Below are positions 54,782 through 64,000 of a stretch of DNA of 64,000 nt, piece by piece; position 1 is the stretch's first letter; each line of letters starts with the position of its first letter. The stretch is taken from positions 17,314,677 through 17,378,676 of the forward strand of contig JAJEKV010000011.1 of assembly GCA_021234155.1 (NCBI GenBank), in the 5' to 3' direction. The notes under the pieces are model-generated. The model worked only from the letters and a program-made list of their open reading frames with translations, was not told where the DNA came from and ran no database searches. Made by a program: the position numbers and the translations under genes. The DNA is from Isoetes taiwanensis (taxonomy: Eukaryota; Streptophyta; Lycopodiopsida; Isoetales; Isoetaceae).

Positions 54782-56628
54782 CTAAGTTGTTAGTATAGTT
54801 AGTAATATTTTTCCGGGATGAACACTTTGGACTCAAGAACCCTAAGATCTGGCTGCCTTTTCTAAAGGAAAAGTCTTATAGACAAGTGGTTTCACTTTTA
54901 CCTTGTTCGATAGCGAGGCCACACGCAGTAGCTCTTACCCGCTACAATTTGAGCTTTATTTTTACCGTTCGGCCAGTAGTCCCCGCCACAGTATCAAAAC
55001 CATACTAATTTTATAGCCAAACCACACAAGTTAATCTAAATAACAGAGCATACCAGAAATTGTTAAACACTTTCCCATGATGGGTAGTAAGTTGAATTCT
55101 CCAACAGAGCCTCCTTGGAACCCAATCATGAACAATCGCCCATCCATTGAAAGCGCATCCAAATTCCTTTGAAAGTATGTGGCTCCCATTATATCCAAAA
55201 TTACATTGACTCCTGTTGTCATGACAAGAATGAAATAAATGGAATCTAGAGAACTAAAGGCATGTCACAGAAAAAAGAAAATGAGAAAAGAGTGAAATGC
55301 GACCCTTTAATAGATGAATGCACAACAGCAATTTGTGACCATGCAGCTTAGACTACAAAGTTGGGTCCTTGTTAGCTGGCAATCAAATTGCCAAACATTC
55401 TTCTCTCAAACAAGTTCGAGTTAAGCAAGAAGGTTTGCATGTTAGCAGCATGTACAGATTATTATGCTATGGTATAAAAGTAACGTGGAAAAATTCTAGA
55501 TAGAAGCATTTTCTTAATTCTCGATGCCTCTTTTAATAAGTGCCTGATTTTTTATGGTCAACGGCAAACTAAGATCATTTGTTGCTCTTCTTCAATTTAA
55601 TTTTCTTTTCTCGACTGCTTTTCCATTTGTCTCATTCTTTACCCGGTTTACAAAGTCTTCATTTTTATAGTTGATAATTATATCTGCTCCAAGCTCTCTA
55701 CACTGCTCTAACTTCTCATCAGAACCTGATAGTGAATATCTCACATAAGCAGGATAATGGAAAATAATATTATTTATCTAACATATATACCTGCTGTACA
55801 AAATACTCGCGCCCCAACATATTTTGCTATTTGAATAGCAAATGTGCCAATACCACTTGAACCACCATGCACCTGAAAAGTTACCAAATTCAACTCTATG
55901 TATTTAAGGAATTTCAAATATAATAGATATAGTTCTACCTATCAACATGACAAATAGCAGGCCAATTTTTAGGAATGCCACACTTCAAAGACTTCTCAAT
56001 CATCTTATACATCAATAATAGGGGAATGTGAATTGATTAATACCATAACATCAAAATACAACATAAGTGACACACTTACAAGAAAAACTTTCCCCGGCAG
56101 ATAAACGAGATGTCATAAACACAAGAGACCAAACTGTGCATGTCACCTCAGGAAGAGCCGCAAAGATTCGGCAGAGATACACCCTTTGAATGGGCAACAC
56201 CTGGCCAATAGGAACGGCTACTTTTTCTGAGATATCCTCCACCCCCCAAGTAATGCACGGACTTGAAGCATAAGCTCAATAAATTGATATGAATAGAATG
56301 GCAGAATTGAATTTTTTCAGTTTGCATGTCTTTTGCAAGCATTAGAGACAAAGGAAAAGGGTAGTAGACTCAGGGTACCTGGTCGCCAACTTTCCATTCA
56401 AGTCCAACACCTTCACCGAAGCTCTTCAATTACTCCAACACTCAAGACCGGGATATAGGGGTGCTTTCGGGAGGAGGGGGTAGCGACCACCGGCCGACCT
56501 CGACATCCGCGATTAATTCTAGCAGCAAATACCTTAACGAGGACATGGGTGAGGGGAAGCTCGATTAGGGACCTCGTGGAGTGCAAAACCTCCTATTACT
56601 CGGGCGTGGTAATCACTATTGCCTTCAT
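54782..56628 (-). pseudogene. Quinone oxidoreductase, copy 1 (damaged)
   Basis: Six-exon gene of the NADPH:quinone oxidoreductase/PIG3 branch of medium-chain dehydrogenases, as described for copy 2. Here exon 1 (about 56374-56628) has several indels and substitutions and no open frame. Exon 2 has lost the canonical acceptor and reading frame (near 56240). The exon 4 donor is deleted by a gap of about 17 bases near 55616, and exon 6 is garbled near 54850-54985. Exons 3 and 5 are nearly perfect; exon 5 even keeps the AG acceptor that copy 2 has lost, and exon 4 keeps a frame that copy 2 has shifted. Damage sits mostly at CAG/CTG words, so part may be sequencing error. Confidence 0.8.
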
Positions 56629-56715
56629 TTTCAGCCAAGCATCGAGACCATTGGAAAACTCAAAAGGCTTTTCGTATTCCAAATCTATCTTATATCTATT
56701 GTTTAAATTTGGTTT

Positions 56716-56816
56716 TCCGGCACCTATAAATAAACTAAGTGTCTAGGAATCTAACATACCTCGGTTTTCCCGGCACCTATAAATAAACTATGTGTCTAGG
56801 AATCTAACATACCTCG
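56716..56816. repeat. Two ~60-bp units upstream of oxidoreductase copy 1
   Basis: Units share CACCTATAAATAAACTA, GTGTCTAGGAATCTAACATA and CCTCGG. In copy 2 the equivalent region (63513-63630) has two units plus a shortened one. They lie 90-190 bases upstream of the ATG and may be part of the promoter; TATAAATA is on the plus strand, against gene direction. Confidence 0.55.
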
Positions 56817-57239
56817 TCATTTAGCATAATGGTAGATCCCACTTTGCTGCGAATCATCCCTTTTGCTTCCCTTATTTTTGCTACTCTAGTTGCAATAGAA
56901 CCTCCACTTCAACCTCCACTTTGAGTGTCACCAAATCCTCCAGAAGACGTTTCTCCAACAGTTCCTCTTGCAGTTGAGCTAGCATCTGCAACACTTGTGG
57001 CTAAGTTGCACCATAACTTGTCGCTACAACATTATCATTCCACTAGGATCAACTAGTTCCCATAACTACTCAACTTCCAAGATGTGCATGACATGATTCT
57101 CCCATATTTGAAAACCAGGTCCTCCTTTATAAACTTCGATTGCATTTAGCAAACTAGCACCAAATCTATTTGCCCATTATAAAATGACGGCAAATAATCT
57201 TTGATACCAAATGTTAAGGGTGAAAATATTTTTACCCCG

Positions 57240-57720
57240 GTTATTGTGATTCCATCGCAAGATATTCCATCCCGCAGAATCACCGGGCTCGCGACCCCGT
57301 TATCCGTACCAGAGACCCCATTTTCTGTACCTGACAGGGTCGCTTTCAGGCGATATATACCTTCCGGTGGTATCACACCCATAATTCTCCCTTGTGATGG
57401 AATCTCCCCCGAGTTATTCCACCAAGACGGAATCACCCCGCAAATGTATTCCTCCGGAAGGAATCACGAACCACCTTGTTATTCCGCCAGACGGAATCAC
57501 AACCATGCTATTCCGCCAGATGGAATCACGAACGTCTGATTCCATGAGATGGAATCACCACTTACGTATCCCGCCAGACAGAATCACAACATTGCTATTC
57601 CGCCAGATGGAATCACAACCATGCGATTCTGCCCAGTGGAATCACAAATGTAAGATTCTTCGAGATGGAATCACCACGAATGCATTCCGCCCGACGGTAT
57701 CACAACCGCGCCATGTGGCA
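57240..57720. repeat. Hairpin minisatellite, ATTCC...GGAAT core
   Basis: About twelve units of 36-40 bases with the pattern TATTCCGCCAGATGGAATCA then CAACCATGC. ATTCC and GGAAT are inverted around a seven-base centre, so each unit can fold into a small hairpin. Open frames across it (57201-57539 and 57394-57744) are repeat translations and not genes. Confidence 0.8.
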
Positions 57721-57947
57721 TTTGCAATAGCATGTTACAACTAGCTGGATCACACCAAGAGGCACCCCGCAGGCCGTTGATAGGGGTGGAGTTACATTCG
57801 TGATCATTTTTTATTACATTACTAGGACATTTTAGAAGATTCTAGAAGATTTCAGAGCCATCTAGAACATTCTAGAACATCCTTGAATTATTTAGCCCTC
57901 GCCTTTAACTATATGTAGACTTCCATTTTTTTCAAGAAATCAATGCT

Positions 57948-58115
57948 TGGCATAGTGGTAAGGATGAGGGGTTTGGAAGGCAAGGATGAAGGTTCAAATC
58001 CCCTTCACAACCAAGAAAGTTGAGTGGGGGGGATAAACAGGGCTGAGATTGCAAGTGGCGCATCATCCAATGCCTATGGGCCGTGAAATACAAACTCACA
58101 GACGGACGCTATTTC
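57948..58115 (+). mobile_element. tRNA-like SINE, copy a
   Basis: Contains TGGCATAGTGGTAAGGATGA (A-box-like) and AAGGTTCAAATCCCC (B-box) about 35 bases apart, then GGGGATAAACAGGGCTGAGA and CTCACAGACGGACGCTATTT. Preceded by TTCTAGAA words and the phrase CGCCTTTAACTA, all repeated in copy b. Confidence 0.6.
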
Positions 58116-58620
58116 TTGCAAAGTTCCAAAAAACTTTCTAGTTTTAGACTGAGGTGTAATATTCTATTTTGAGGTTCAAAATTTCAAAAAACCTTCTATT
58201 TTTTAGACTGAGATACTTACCCAGATGCATCTAAAACATTCTAGAACATTCTATTGTGAGTATTTGCAATTTTTTAAAAAAACTTACTATTTTTAGACTG
58301 AAGTGCTTAGCCATGAGTATCTGAAACATTCCAAAACATTCTATTTTGAGCATTTGTAAAGTTTCAAAAAACTTACTATTTTTAGACTGAGGTGTTTACT
58401 CTAAGCATGTGGAACATTCTAGAACATTCTATTTTGAGTGTTTGCAAAATTTTAAAAAACTTGCTAATTTTAGACTAAGGTGCTTACCCATAAGCATCTG
58501 GAACACTCTACTTTGAGCACTTCCAAAGTCTTAAAGAAATTTCTATTTTTAGACCAAGGTCTTTTCTATTTTTAGACCAAGATCCTTACATATGAGCATC
58601 TTGAACATTTTAGAACATTC
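58115..58620. repeat. Minisatellite of ~85-bp units
   Basis: Five to six units with ACTATTTTTAGACTGAGGTG, CTTACCCATGAGCATCTG and ACATTCTAGAACATTCTA words. It lies between the two SINE copies and contains further TTCTAGAA palindromes. Confidence 0.75.
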
Positions 58621-58727
58621 TAGATGATTCTTAAAGATTCCAGAGCCATCTAGAACATTCTAGAACATCCTAAAGATCGTTGAATTATTTAGCCTCGCCT
58701 TTAACTAAATGTGGACTTTCATTTTTT

Positions 58728-58870
58728 TCAAGAAGTGGTAAAGATAGGGTTTTGGGGGCAAGGACAGGGTTCGAATCCTCTCCACAACCAAGGAGTTTTA
58801 AAGTGGGTGAGGGAGATAAACAGGGCCGAGATCGCGCCAAGTGACTCACAGACGGACGCTATTTCTTTAT
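58728..58870 (+). mobile_element. tRNA-like SINE, copy b
   Basis: B-box-like GGGTTCGAATCCTCTCC at about 58769 after a shortened A-box region (GTGGTAAAGATAGGG), then GGAGATAAACAGGGCCGAGA and the tail ACTCACAGACGGACGCTATT ending TTATTATATAGGG. The left boundary of the duplicated segment (GCGCCAAGTGAC) falls inside its body. Confidence 0.6.
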
Positions 58871-59321
58871 TATATAGGGAGGATAAGAGATGATGATTGG
58901 CAAATATTATAGCAAGCTCCTGCTTGTGACATCAAACACGACTCCTTTACTACACAACTCCCAAACTAGAAGCCCACTATTTTGACCACACATTCAAGTT
59001 ATTTTGTTAGTAGAACCAAGATCATGCAAAAACAATATTAATGTGAACCAAAACAAGATTGAGCTCAAACATGTGGTATACTTCTATCTAGTTCACAGTC
59101 CACAACATAATAAGCTTCTTGCTGCGTGAGAATGGCAACAAGCATACAGAAATCTGGCAATATTGATGTTTGTTTTTAGGTTCTTATGATATTGATTGAA
59201 AAAATAGAGCCATTTAGCTTAGAACTTAATCCACCAGGTTTTGATACAAGCAAAAGGTTAAAAAGACTTTTGGAGTAACAAATAGATTATGAATGAGGAT
59301 TATAAGATACAAGAAATTTAT

Positions 59322-59343
59322 CGCGGCGGCCTTGGCCGCCGCG
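59322..59343. repeat. GC-rich 22-bp palindrome, TT centre
   Basis: CGCGGCGGCC, TT, GGCCGCCGCG. Identical arms to the copy at 52516, with the two-base centre replaced by its complement. Confidence 0.9.
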
Positions 59344-61561
59344 AACATTTCTCTTTTCCAAAATCATCATGAGGGTTTTCCAGGGTTTTTGAGTTTGGAA
59401 AAGAATCTAATAGAATGTTGTTGTGAACATTTCTCTCAGCAACTTTACAGAGGTTCAAAATCAAAATTCGCTCTTCAACAACTTAAAGATTTTCTCACCC
59501 ATAAGTTTTTTTCTCACCACAATTTCTTATCACCTTCTGCGAAGGTACCACTTGCTAGTTATTTCATTACAACTTAGCGATTTATAAGATACTCGGTGCA
59601 AAAGTTATCAGGTTTAGTGAGACAATTCTGCAACATAATGAATGTCCATTTCAACAAATTGATCAAAACATGTGAATCTGCCCCTAGGTGGTCTCCGCCT
59701 GCAACTTAAGCTCTTACCATGTAGGGCTTAAGTATAACAATATGATCTTGTTGAAAATGTTAAACTATGGGGTGGCACTTAAATAGAAAGACATGTCTAT
59801 GATATTCCACTCCATAGCATGACTTGAAAGCAAGGAGACAAAGCACTCTTTAAAACTCAAAGTAATCCAACTTTTTTCATGCTATTAGTAACAGAGAATC
59901 TTCAATGCCACACAATAAGAAGGAGCTCTAATAATTAACTGCAATGACTAGCAAGAGAGTCTAGCTCAGCAAGAAAAATAGTGCAATTAACCAAAGGAGA
60001 GCTATGAGGCTCAACAATAGTATAACTAGTAATAGTAACATTCGTTTTTTTTTTTCATTTTATAAATTCGGCCGGACGCGGAATATGCAGCCCAATCCGG
60101 TTCATTAAATTACCACTTCTCGACCGACCTTTTTCGCCTTGCTCATTAGGCATAGAGCTTCTTTTCAGGTCTCAAGCATTGCGCTTCTTTCTTCTCGGTA
60201 TAAGCTACATCATCCCTTCACAATTAATTAGATTTAAATTGTGGGTGGAAAAAAGGATGAAAAAGTTTTCACGCTCGAATGGCTTGCTTGATCTTTTTGC
60301 ATGATGAAGCCAAATCTAGAGAAGCAAGGGGAGCTAAACTCGATGCCTGCAAGAAATAGAGCTCGAGCACTTTGGGAGATTTTTTTTTTCTCTCTTTCAT
60401 TTTTCTCTAGTGCTTTCTATTACAGATTTGATTTGGTCGGCCTCGCTTAACTCTAGAATGGCGGTTGTGAGACCCCACGGAGGTTCTTGTGCGGGGTTTT
60501 CTACCGCCATGGGTGGCTATTTGATCGGCCCCGACCCTTGCAAGGTCAACCTCACCTTGCCATGGCCATGCATTTGGACCGACTGCGTTTTTTTTCATAG
60601 CCCCACGCTTGATGCGGCTTTCAAAACCTCCATCAGAGTTCATGGTCCGCTTTGTGTTAACTACTAAGTAACACCTACAGGGTATCTTAAGCGCCTAATC
60701 AAATTCCTTTGTTGCCTAAGACTTCCCATACACGTTCTATTTCGATAATCTATGCCAGGCTTCTCATAGAGGTGAATCTATCTCAGGCTTCCCATAGAGG
60801 TTTTATTTCGATAATCTATCACCAAATTTTGTTTGGTGTCGGCAAATCCAGGATAAGACAGCTTTTGGGTAGTCACAGATTGCCTCTGGAGCAGTCTGCC
60901 ATGAGCTAAGGTCTAAGCAGCGATGAACACAGGAAGCACAAAACAAATGAAGCAATTCGACACGAAAGCACGAAACAGGGCTTTCAAATCCTGGAAATTT
61001 GCGTGCAAATCTGCCCACTATTCTGTAACCGATTTAATCACGAAGCTATTAATTATGGCTTTCCAGGCTCTGCCATCATCTTCAGAGATGGATTTTCAAG
61101 CTTTAGGCACCAAAGGTTTGAACAGCTGCACTACACCGGAGCTAACTCGACCATTAGGCTACATATCCATATCACAGTTATCCATATCACAGTTACCAAC
61201 TGTATCTGTACATTTCACATCACCGAGCTTGCTGGCCGCATTCAATAGATCACGGATCTAAATCCGATTTTGTTTTGTATTTGCACCATGTTTTTTAGGA
61301 CACGTGTAAAAAATTGGGCTTAATCCGATTTTGTCTTGTATTTGCACCACAAGGTTTTTAGGACACGTGTTCAAAATTTGGCTTAAATGTGTTACAAACA
61401 GATACAGATAAGGTTACATGTCAACAAATCAAAACATGTCAACAAATCAAATGAGAATCTGTACAGTATATTCCAAAAGAATCTTGCCTATCACAATTAT
61501 ATAGTTTAGATATAATCACATCGAAATATATGCTTCGAGATTATAACACCATTATAAAGAG

Positions 61562-63427
61562 CTAAGTTGTTAGTATAGTTAGTAATATTTTTCCAGGATG
61601 AACACTGGACTCAAGAACCCGGTGCGCATCTGCTGCCTTTTCTAAAGGAAAAGTCTTATAGACAAGTGGTTTCACTTTACCTTGTTCGATAGCAGGCCAC
61701 ACGGTAGCTCTTACCTCTGCTACAATTTGAGCTTTATTTTCTGCTGTTCGGCTTCGTAGTCCTGCCGCTGTATCAAAACCATACTAATTTTACAGCCAAA
61801 CCACACAAGTTAATCTAAATAACAGAGCATACCAGAAATTGTTAAACGCTTTCCCATGATGGGTAGTAAGTTGAATTCTCCAACAGAACCTCCTTGGAAC
61901 CCAATCATGAACAATCGCCCATCCATTGAAAGCGCATCCAAATTCCTTTGAAAGTATGTGGCTCCCATTATATCCAAAATTACATTGACTCCAGTTGTCA
62001 TGACAAGAATGAAATAAATGGAATCTAGAGAACTAAAGGCATGTCACAGAAAAAAGAAAATGAGAAAAGAGTGAAATGCGACCCTTTAATAGATGAATGC
62101 ACAACAGCAATTTGTGACCATGCAGCTTAGACTACAAAGTTGGGTCCTTGTTAGCTGGCAATCAAATTGCCGAACATTCTTCTCTCAAACAAGTTCGAAT
62201 TAAGCAAGAAGGTTTGCATGTTAGCAGCATGTACAGATTATTATGCTATGGTATAAAAGTAACGTGGAAAAATTCTAGATAGAAGCATTTTCTTAATTCT
62301 CGATGCCTCTTTTAATAAGTGCCTGATTTTTTATGGTCAACGGCAAACTAAGATCATTTGTTGCTCTTCCTCAATTTAATTTTCTTTTCTCGACTGCCAT
62401 TTGGAACATACCTTTTCCATTTGTCTCGTTCTTTACCCGGTTTACAAAGTCTTCATTTTTATAGTTGATAAATTACATCTGCTCCAAGCTCTCTACACTG
62501 CTCTAACTTCTCATCAGAACCTGATAGTGAATATCTCACATAAGCAGGATAATGGAAAATAATATTATTTATCTAACATATATACCTGCTGTACAAAATA
62601 CTCGCGCCCCAACATATTTTGCTATTTGAATAGCAAATGTGCCAATACCACTTGAACCACCATGCACCTGAAAAGTTACCAAATTCAACTCTATGTATTT
62701 AAGGAATTTCAAATATAATAGATATAGTTCTACCTATCAACATGACAAATAGCAGGCCAATTTTTAGGAATGCCACACTTCAAAGACTTCTCAATCATCT
62801 TATACATCAATAATAGGGGAATGTGAATTGATTAATACCATAACATCAAAATACAACATAAGTGACACACTTACAAGAAAACTTTCCCCGGCAGATAAAC
62901 GAGATGTCATAAACACAGTAGACCAAACTGTGCATGCCACCTCAGGAAGAGCTGCAGCATTCTGCAGAGATACACCCTTTGGAATGGGCAACAGCTGGCC
63001 AATAGGAACGGCTACTTTTTCTGCATATCCTCCACCCCCAAGTAATGCACAGACCTGAAGCATAAGCTCAATAAATTCGATATGAATAGAATGGCAGAAT
63101 TGAATCTTTTTCAGTTTGCATGTCTTTTTGCAAGCATTAGAGACAAAGGAAAAGGGTATTAGACTCGGGTACCTGGTCGCCAACTTTCCATTCAAGTCCA
63201 ACACCTTCACCGAGCTCTTCGATTACTCCAGAACACTCAAGACCAGGATATAGGGGTGCTCCGGGAGGAGGAGGGTAGCGACCCTGCCTCTGGACGACAT
63301 CTGCGCGATTAATTCCGGCAGCAGACACCTTAACGAGCACATGGCGAGGGGGAAGCTCTGGATTAGGGACCTCGTGGAGCTGCAAAACCTCCGGCGGCCC
63401 TGGCTTGGTAATCACTACTGCCTTCAT
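61562..63427 (-). CDS. NAD(P)H:quinone oxidoreductase, PIG3/zeta-crystallin type (copy 2)
   Basis: Medium-chain dehydrogenase without zinc, expected to reduce quinones with NADPH, probably cytosolic; similar to the Arabidopsis At4g21580 type. Exons on the reverse strand: 63173-63427, 62875-63054, 62586-62667, 62412-62520, 61833-61991, 61562-61767; total about 329 codons, the usual length. Start MKAVVITKPGPPEVLQLHEV is at the family start. Exon 1 has AGINRADVVQRQGRYPPPPG and PGLECSGVIEELGEG; exon 2 VCALLGGGGYAEKVAVPIGQ and ALPEVACTVWSTVF; exon 3 the nucleotide-binding motif VHGGSSGIGTFAIQIAKYVG; exon 5 VILDIMGATYFQRNLDALSM; exon 6 KVKPLVYKTFPLEKAADAH and GKILL. Two doubts: exon 4 has one extra A near 62471 that shifts the frame, and the exon 5 acceptor reads TG (copy 1 has AG). 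Either a slightly damaged gene or a correct gene with consensus errors. Confidence 0.88.
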
Positions 63428-63512
63428 TTTCAGCGTTAATCAGACCATTGGAAAACTCAAAAGGCTTTTCGTATTCCCAAATCTATCTATATCTATTGTT
63501 TAAATTTGGTTT

Positions 63513-63630
63513 TCCTGGCAAGTGTCTGGAATCTAACGTACCTCGGTTTTCCTGGCACCTATAAATAAACTAAGTGTCTAGAAATCTAACATACCTCGGT
63601 TTTCCCAAGTGTCTAGGAATCTAACATACC
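63513..63630. repeat. ~60-bp units upstream of oxidoreductase copy 2
   Basis: Same units as at 56716-56816, here with an extra shortened unit (TTTTCCCAAGTGTCTAGGAA). They lie about 90-200 bases upstream of the ATG on the reverse strand. Confidence 0.5.
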
Positions 63631-64000
63631 TCGTCATTTAGCATAATGGTAGATCCCACTTTGCTGCAAATCATCCCTTTTGCTTCCCTTATTTTTGCTA
63701 CTCCAGTTGCAATAGCAGCACCTCCACTTGAACCTCCACTTTAAGTGTCACCAAATCCGCTAGAAGACGTTTCTCCAACAGCTCCTCTGCAGTTGAACTA
63801 GCAGCTGCAACACTTGTGGCTAAGTTGCACCATAGGTTGTCGCTACAACATTATCATTCCACTAGGATCAACTAGTTCCCATAACTACTCAACTTCCAAG
63901 ATGTGCATGATATGATTCTCCCATATTTGAAAACCAGGTCCTCCTTTATAAACTTCGATTGCATTTAGCAAACTAGCACCAAATCTACTTGCCCATTATA

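Larger units (their letters stand above)
52005..57180. repeat. Segmental duplication, copy 1
   Basis: Collinear with 58834-64000 over more than 5.1 kb with high identity, offset about 6.8 kb, same orientation. The left boundary begins GCGCCAAGTGACTCACAGAC; the right boundary is not reached in copy 2 because the window ends. Copy 1 contains the damaged oxidoreductase gene. Between about 52.8 and 54.7 kb I see no gene: internal repeats AGGCTTCTCATAGAGGTGAA and AGGCTTCCCATAGAGGTTTT at 53935-54020, and short open frames that change between copies. Confidence 0.93.
58834..64000. repeat. Segmental duplication, copy 2 (continues past the window)
   Basis: Collinear with 52005-57180 to the last base of the window. 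It differs by small gaps, for example about 20 bases missing near 59213, by many changes at CAG/CTG words, and by the inverted centre of the palindrome. No further gene was recognised in 59344-61560. Confidence 0.93.

Noticed and set aside
57201-57744. Two overlapping open frames of 112 and 116 codons
   Set aside because: They translate the hairpin minisatellite; peptide repeats follow the DNA unit.
57948-58020. Functional tRNA gene
   Set aside because: A and B boxes are present but no complete cloverleaf with acceptor stem; it is better explained as a SINE head.
57240-58620. CRISPR-like repeat array
   Set aside because: Plant nuclear context; units are contiguous or degenerate minisatellites without unique spacers of constant length.

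Overview
The window is plant nuclear DNA. The best gene is a CCR4-type deadenylase with eleven exons and close similarity to Arabidopsis CCR4-1/2. Near the right end are two copies of a plant-type NAD(P)H:quinone oxidoreductase gene. Everything else is dominated by retrotransposons, MITEs, SINE-like units and satellites. The chromovirus at 13.6-20.1 kb, the (CT)n-tailed LINEs and the repeat density suggest a large-genome land plant, perhaps a fern or other seed-free plant; that placement is inference and weak.

Layout. 1-0.84 kb: a LINE 3' end with poly(A). 1.6-2.5 kb (-): a decayed AIFM2/FSP1-like oxidoreductase gene. 3.4-3.8 kb: a MITE-like hairpin. 4.1-8.2 kb (+): the CCR4 gene. 9.4-11.06 kb: tandem repeats, a TTCTAGAA array and a pyrimidine tract. 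11.06-24.53 kb: a chain of retroelements each bounded by (CT)n, namely a tRNA-derived SINE, a 5'-truncated LINE (LINE-A) and a near-complete LINE (LINE-B). LINE-B is interrupted by a complete reverse-strand Ty3/gypsy chromovirus (13642-20102, target duplication GGCGG), which itself carries a MITE, and by a second MITE at 21.6 kb.

26-31.2 kb (-): remains of a large LTR element (element 1). 32.6-45.6 kb (+): a complete 13.0-kb chromovirus (element 2; LTRs of about 1.56 kb, target duplication ATACC, tRNA-Met primer site, polypurine tract). These two elements are the main discovery. Between the primer site and gag both carry a gene ending in a histone H3 fold. In element 2 the fold is close to canonical H3. 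In element 1 the fold is very divergent, but the protein starts with a near-perfect H3 tail (AHTKQTARKM) followed by a long charged insert. Both also share an unrecognised second ORF (ORF-X), and element 2 has a third acidic ORF (ORF-Y) before gag-pol. As written all these reading frames are broken by stops and frameshifts, but the shared order shows that the H3 gene is an inherited component of this element family. I know of no description of histone-bearing LTR retrotransposons of this kind, though I could not search.

45.6-52 kb: AT-rich DNA with a hAT-like MITE, a few well-spliced exons of an unrecognised reverse-strand gene, and an L1-type LINE fragment. 52.0-57.2 kb and 58.8-64.0 kb: two copies of a segment of over 5.1 kb, each with the six-exon quinone oxidoreductase gene on the reverse strand. 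Copy 2 is nearly intact and copy 1 heavily damaged. Many differences between the copies, and between the two LTRs of element 2, fall at CAG/CTG/CCTGG sites, so some apparent frameshifts may be consensus errors. The spacer between the copies (57.2-58.8 kb) holds a hairpin minisatellite, a second minisatellite and two tRNA-like SINE copies.
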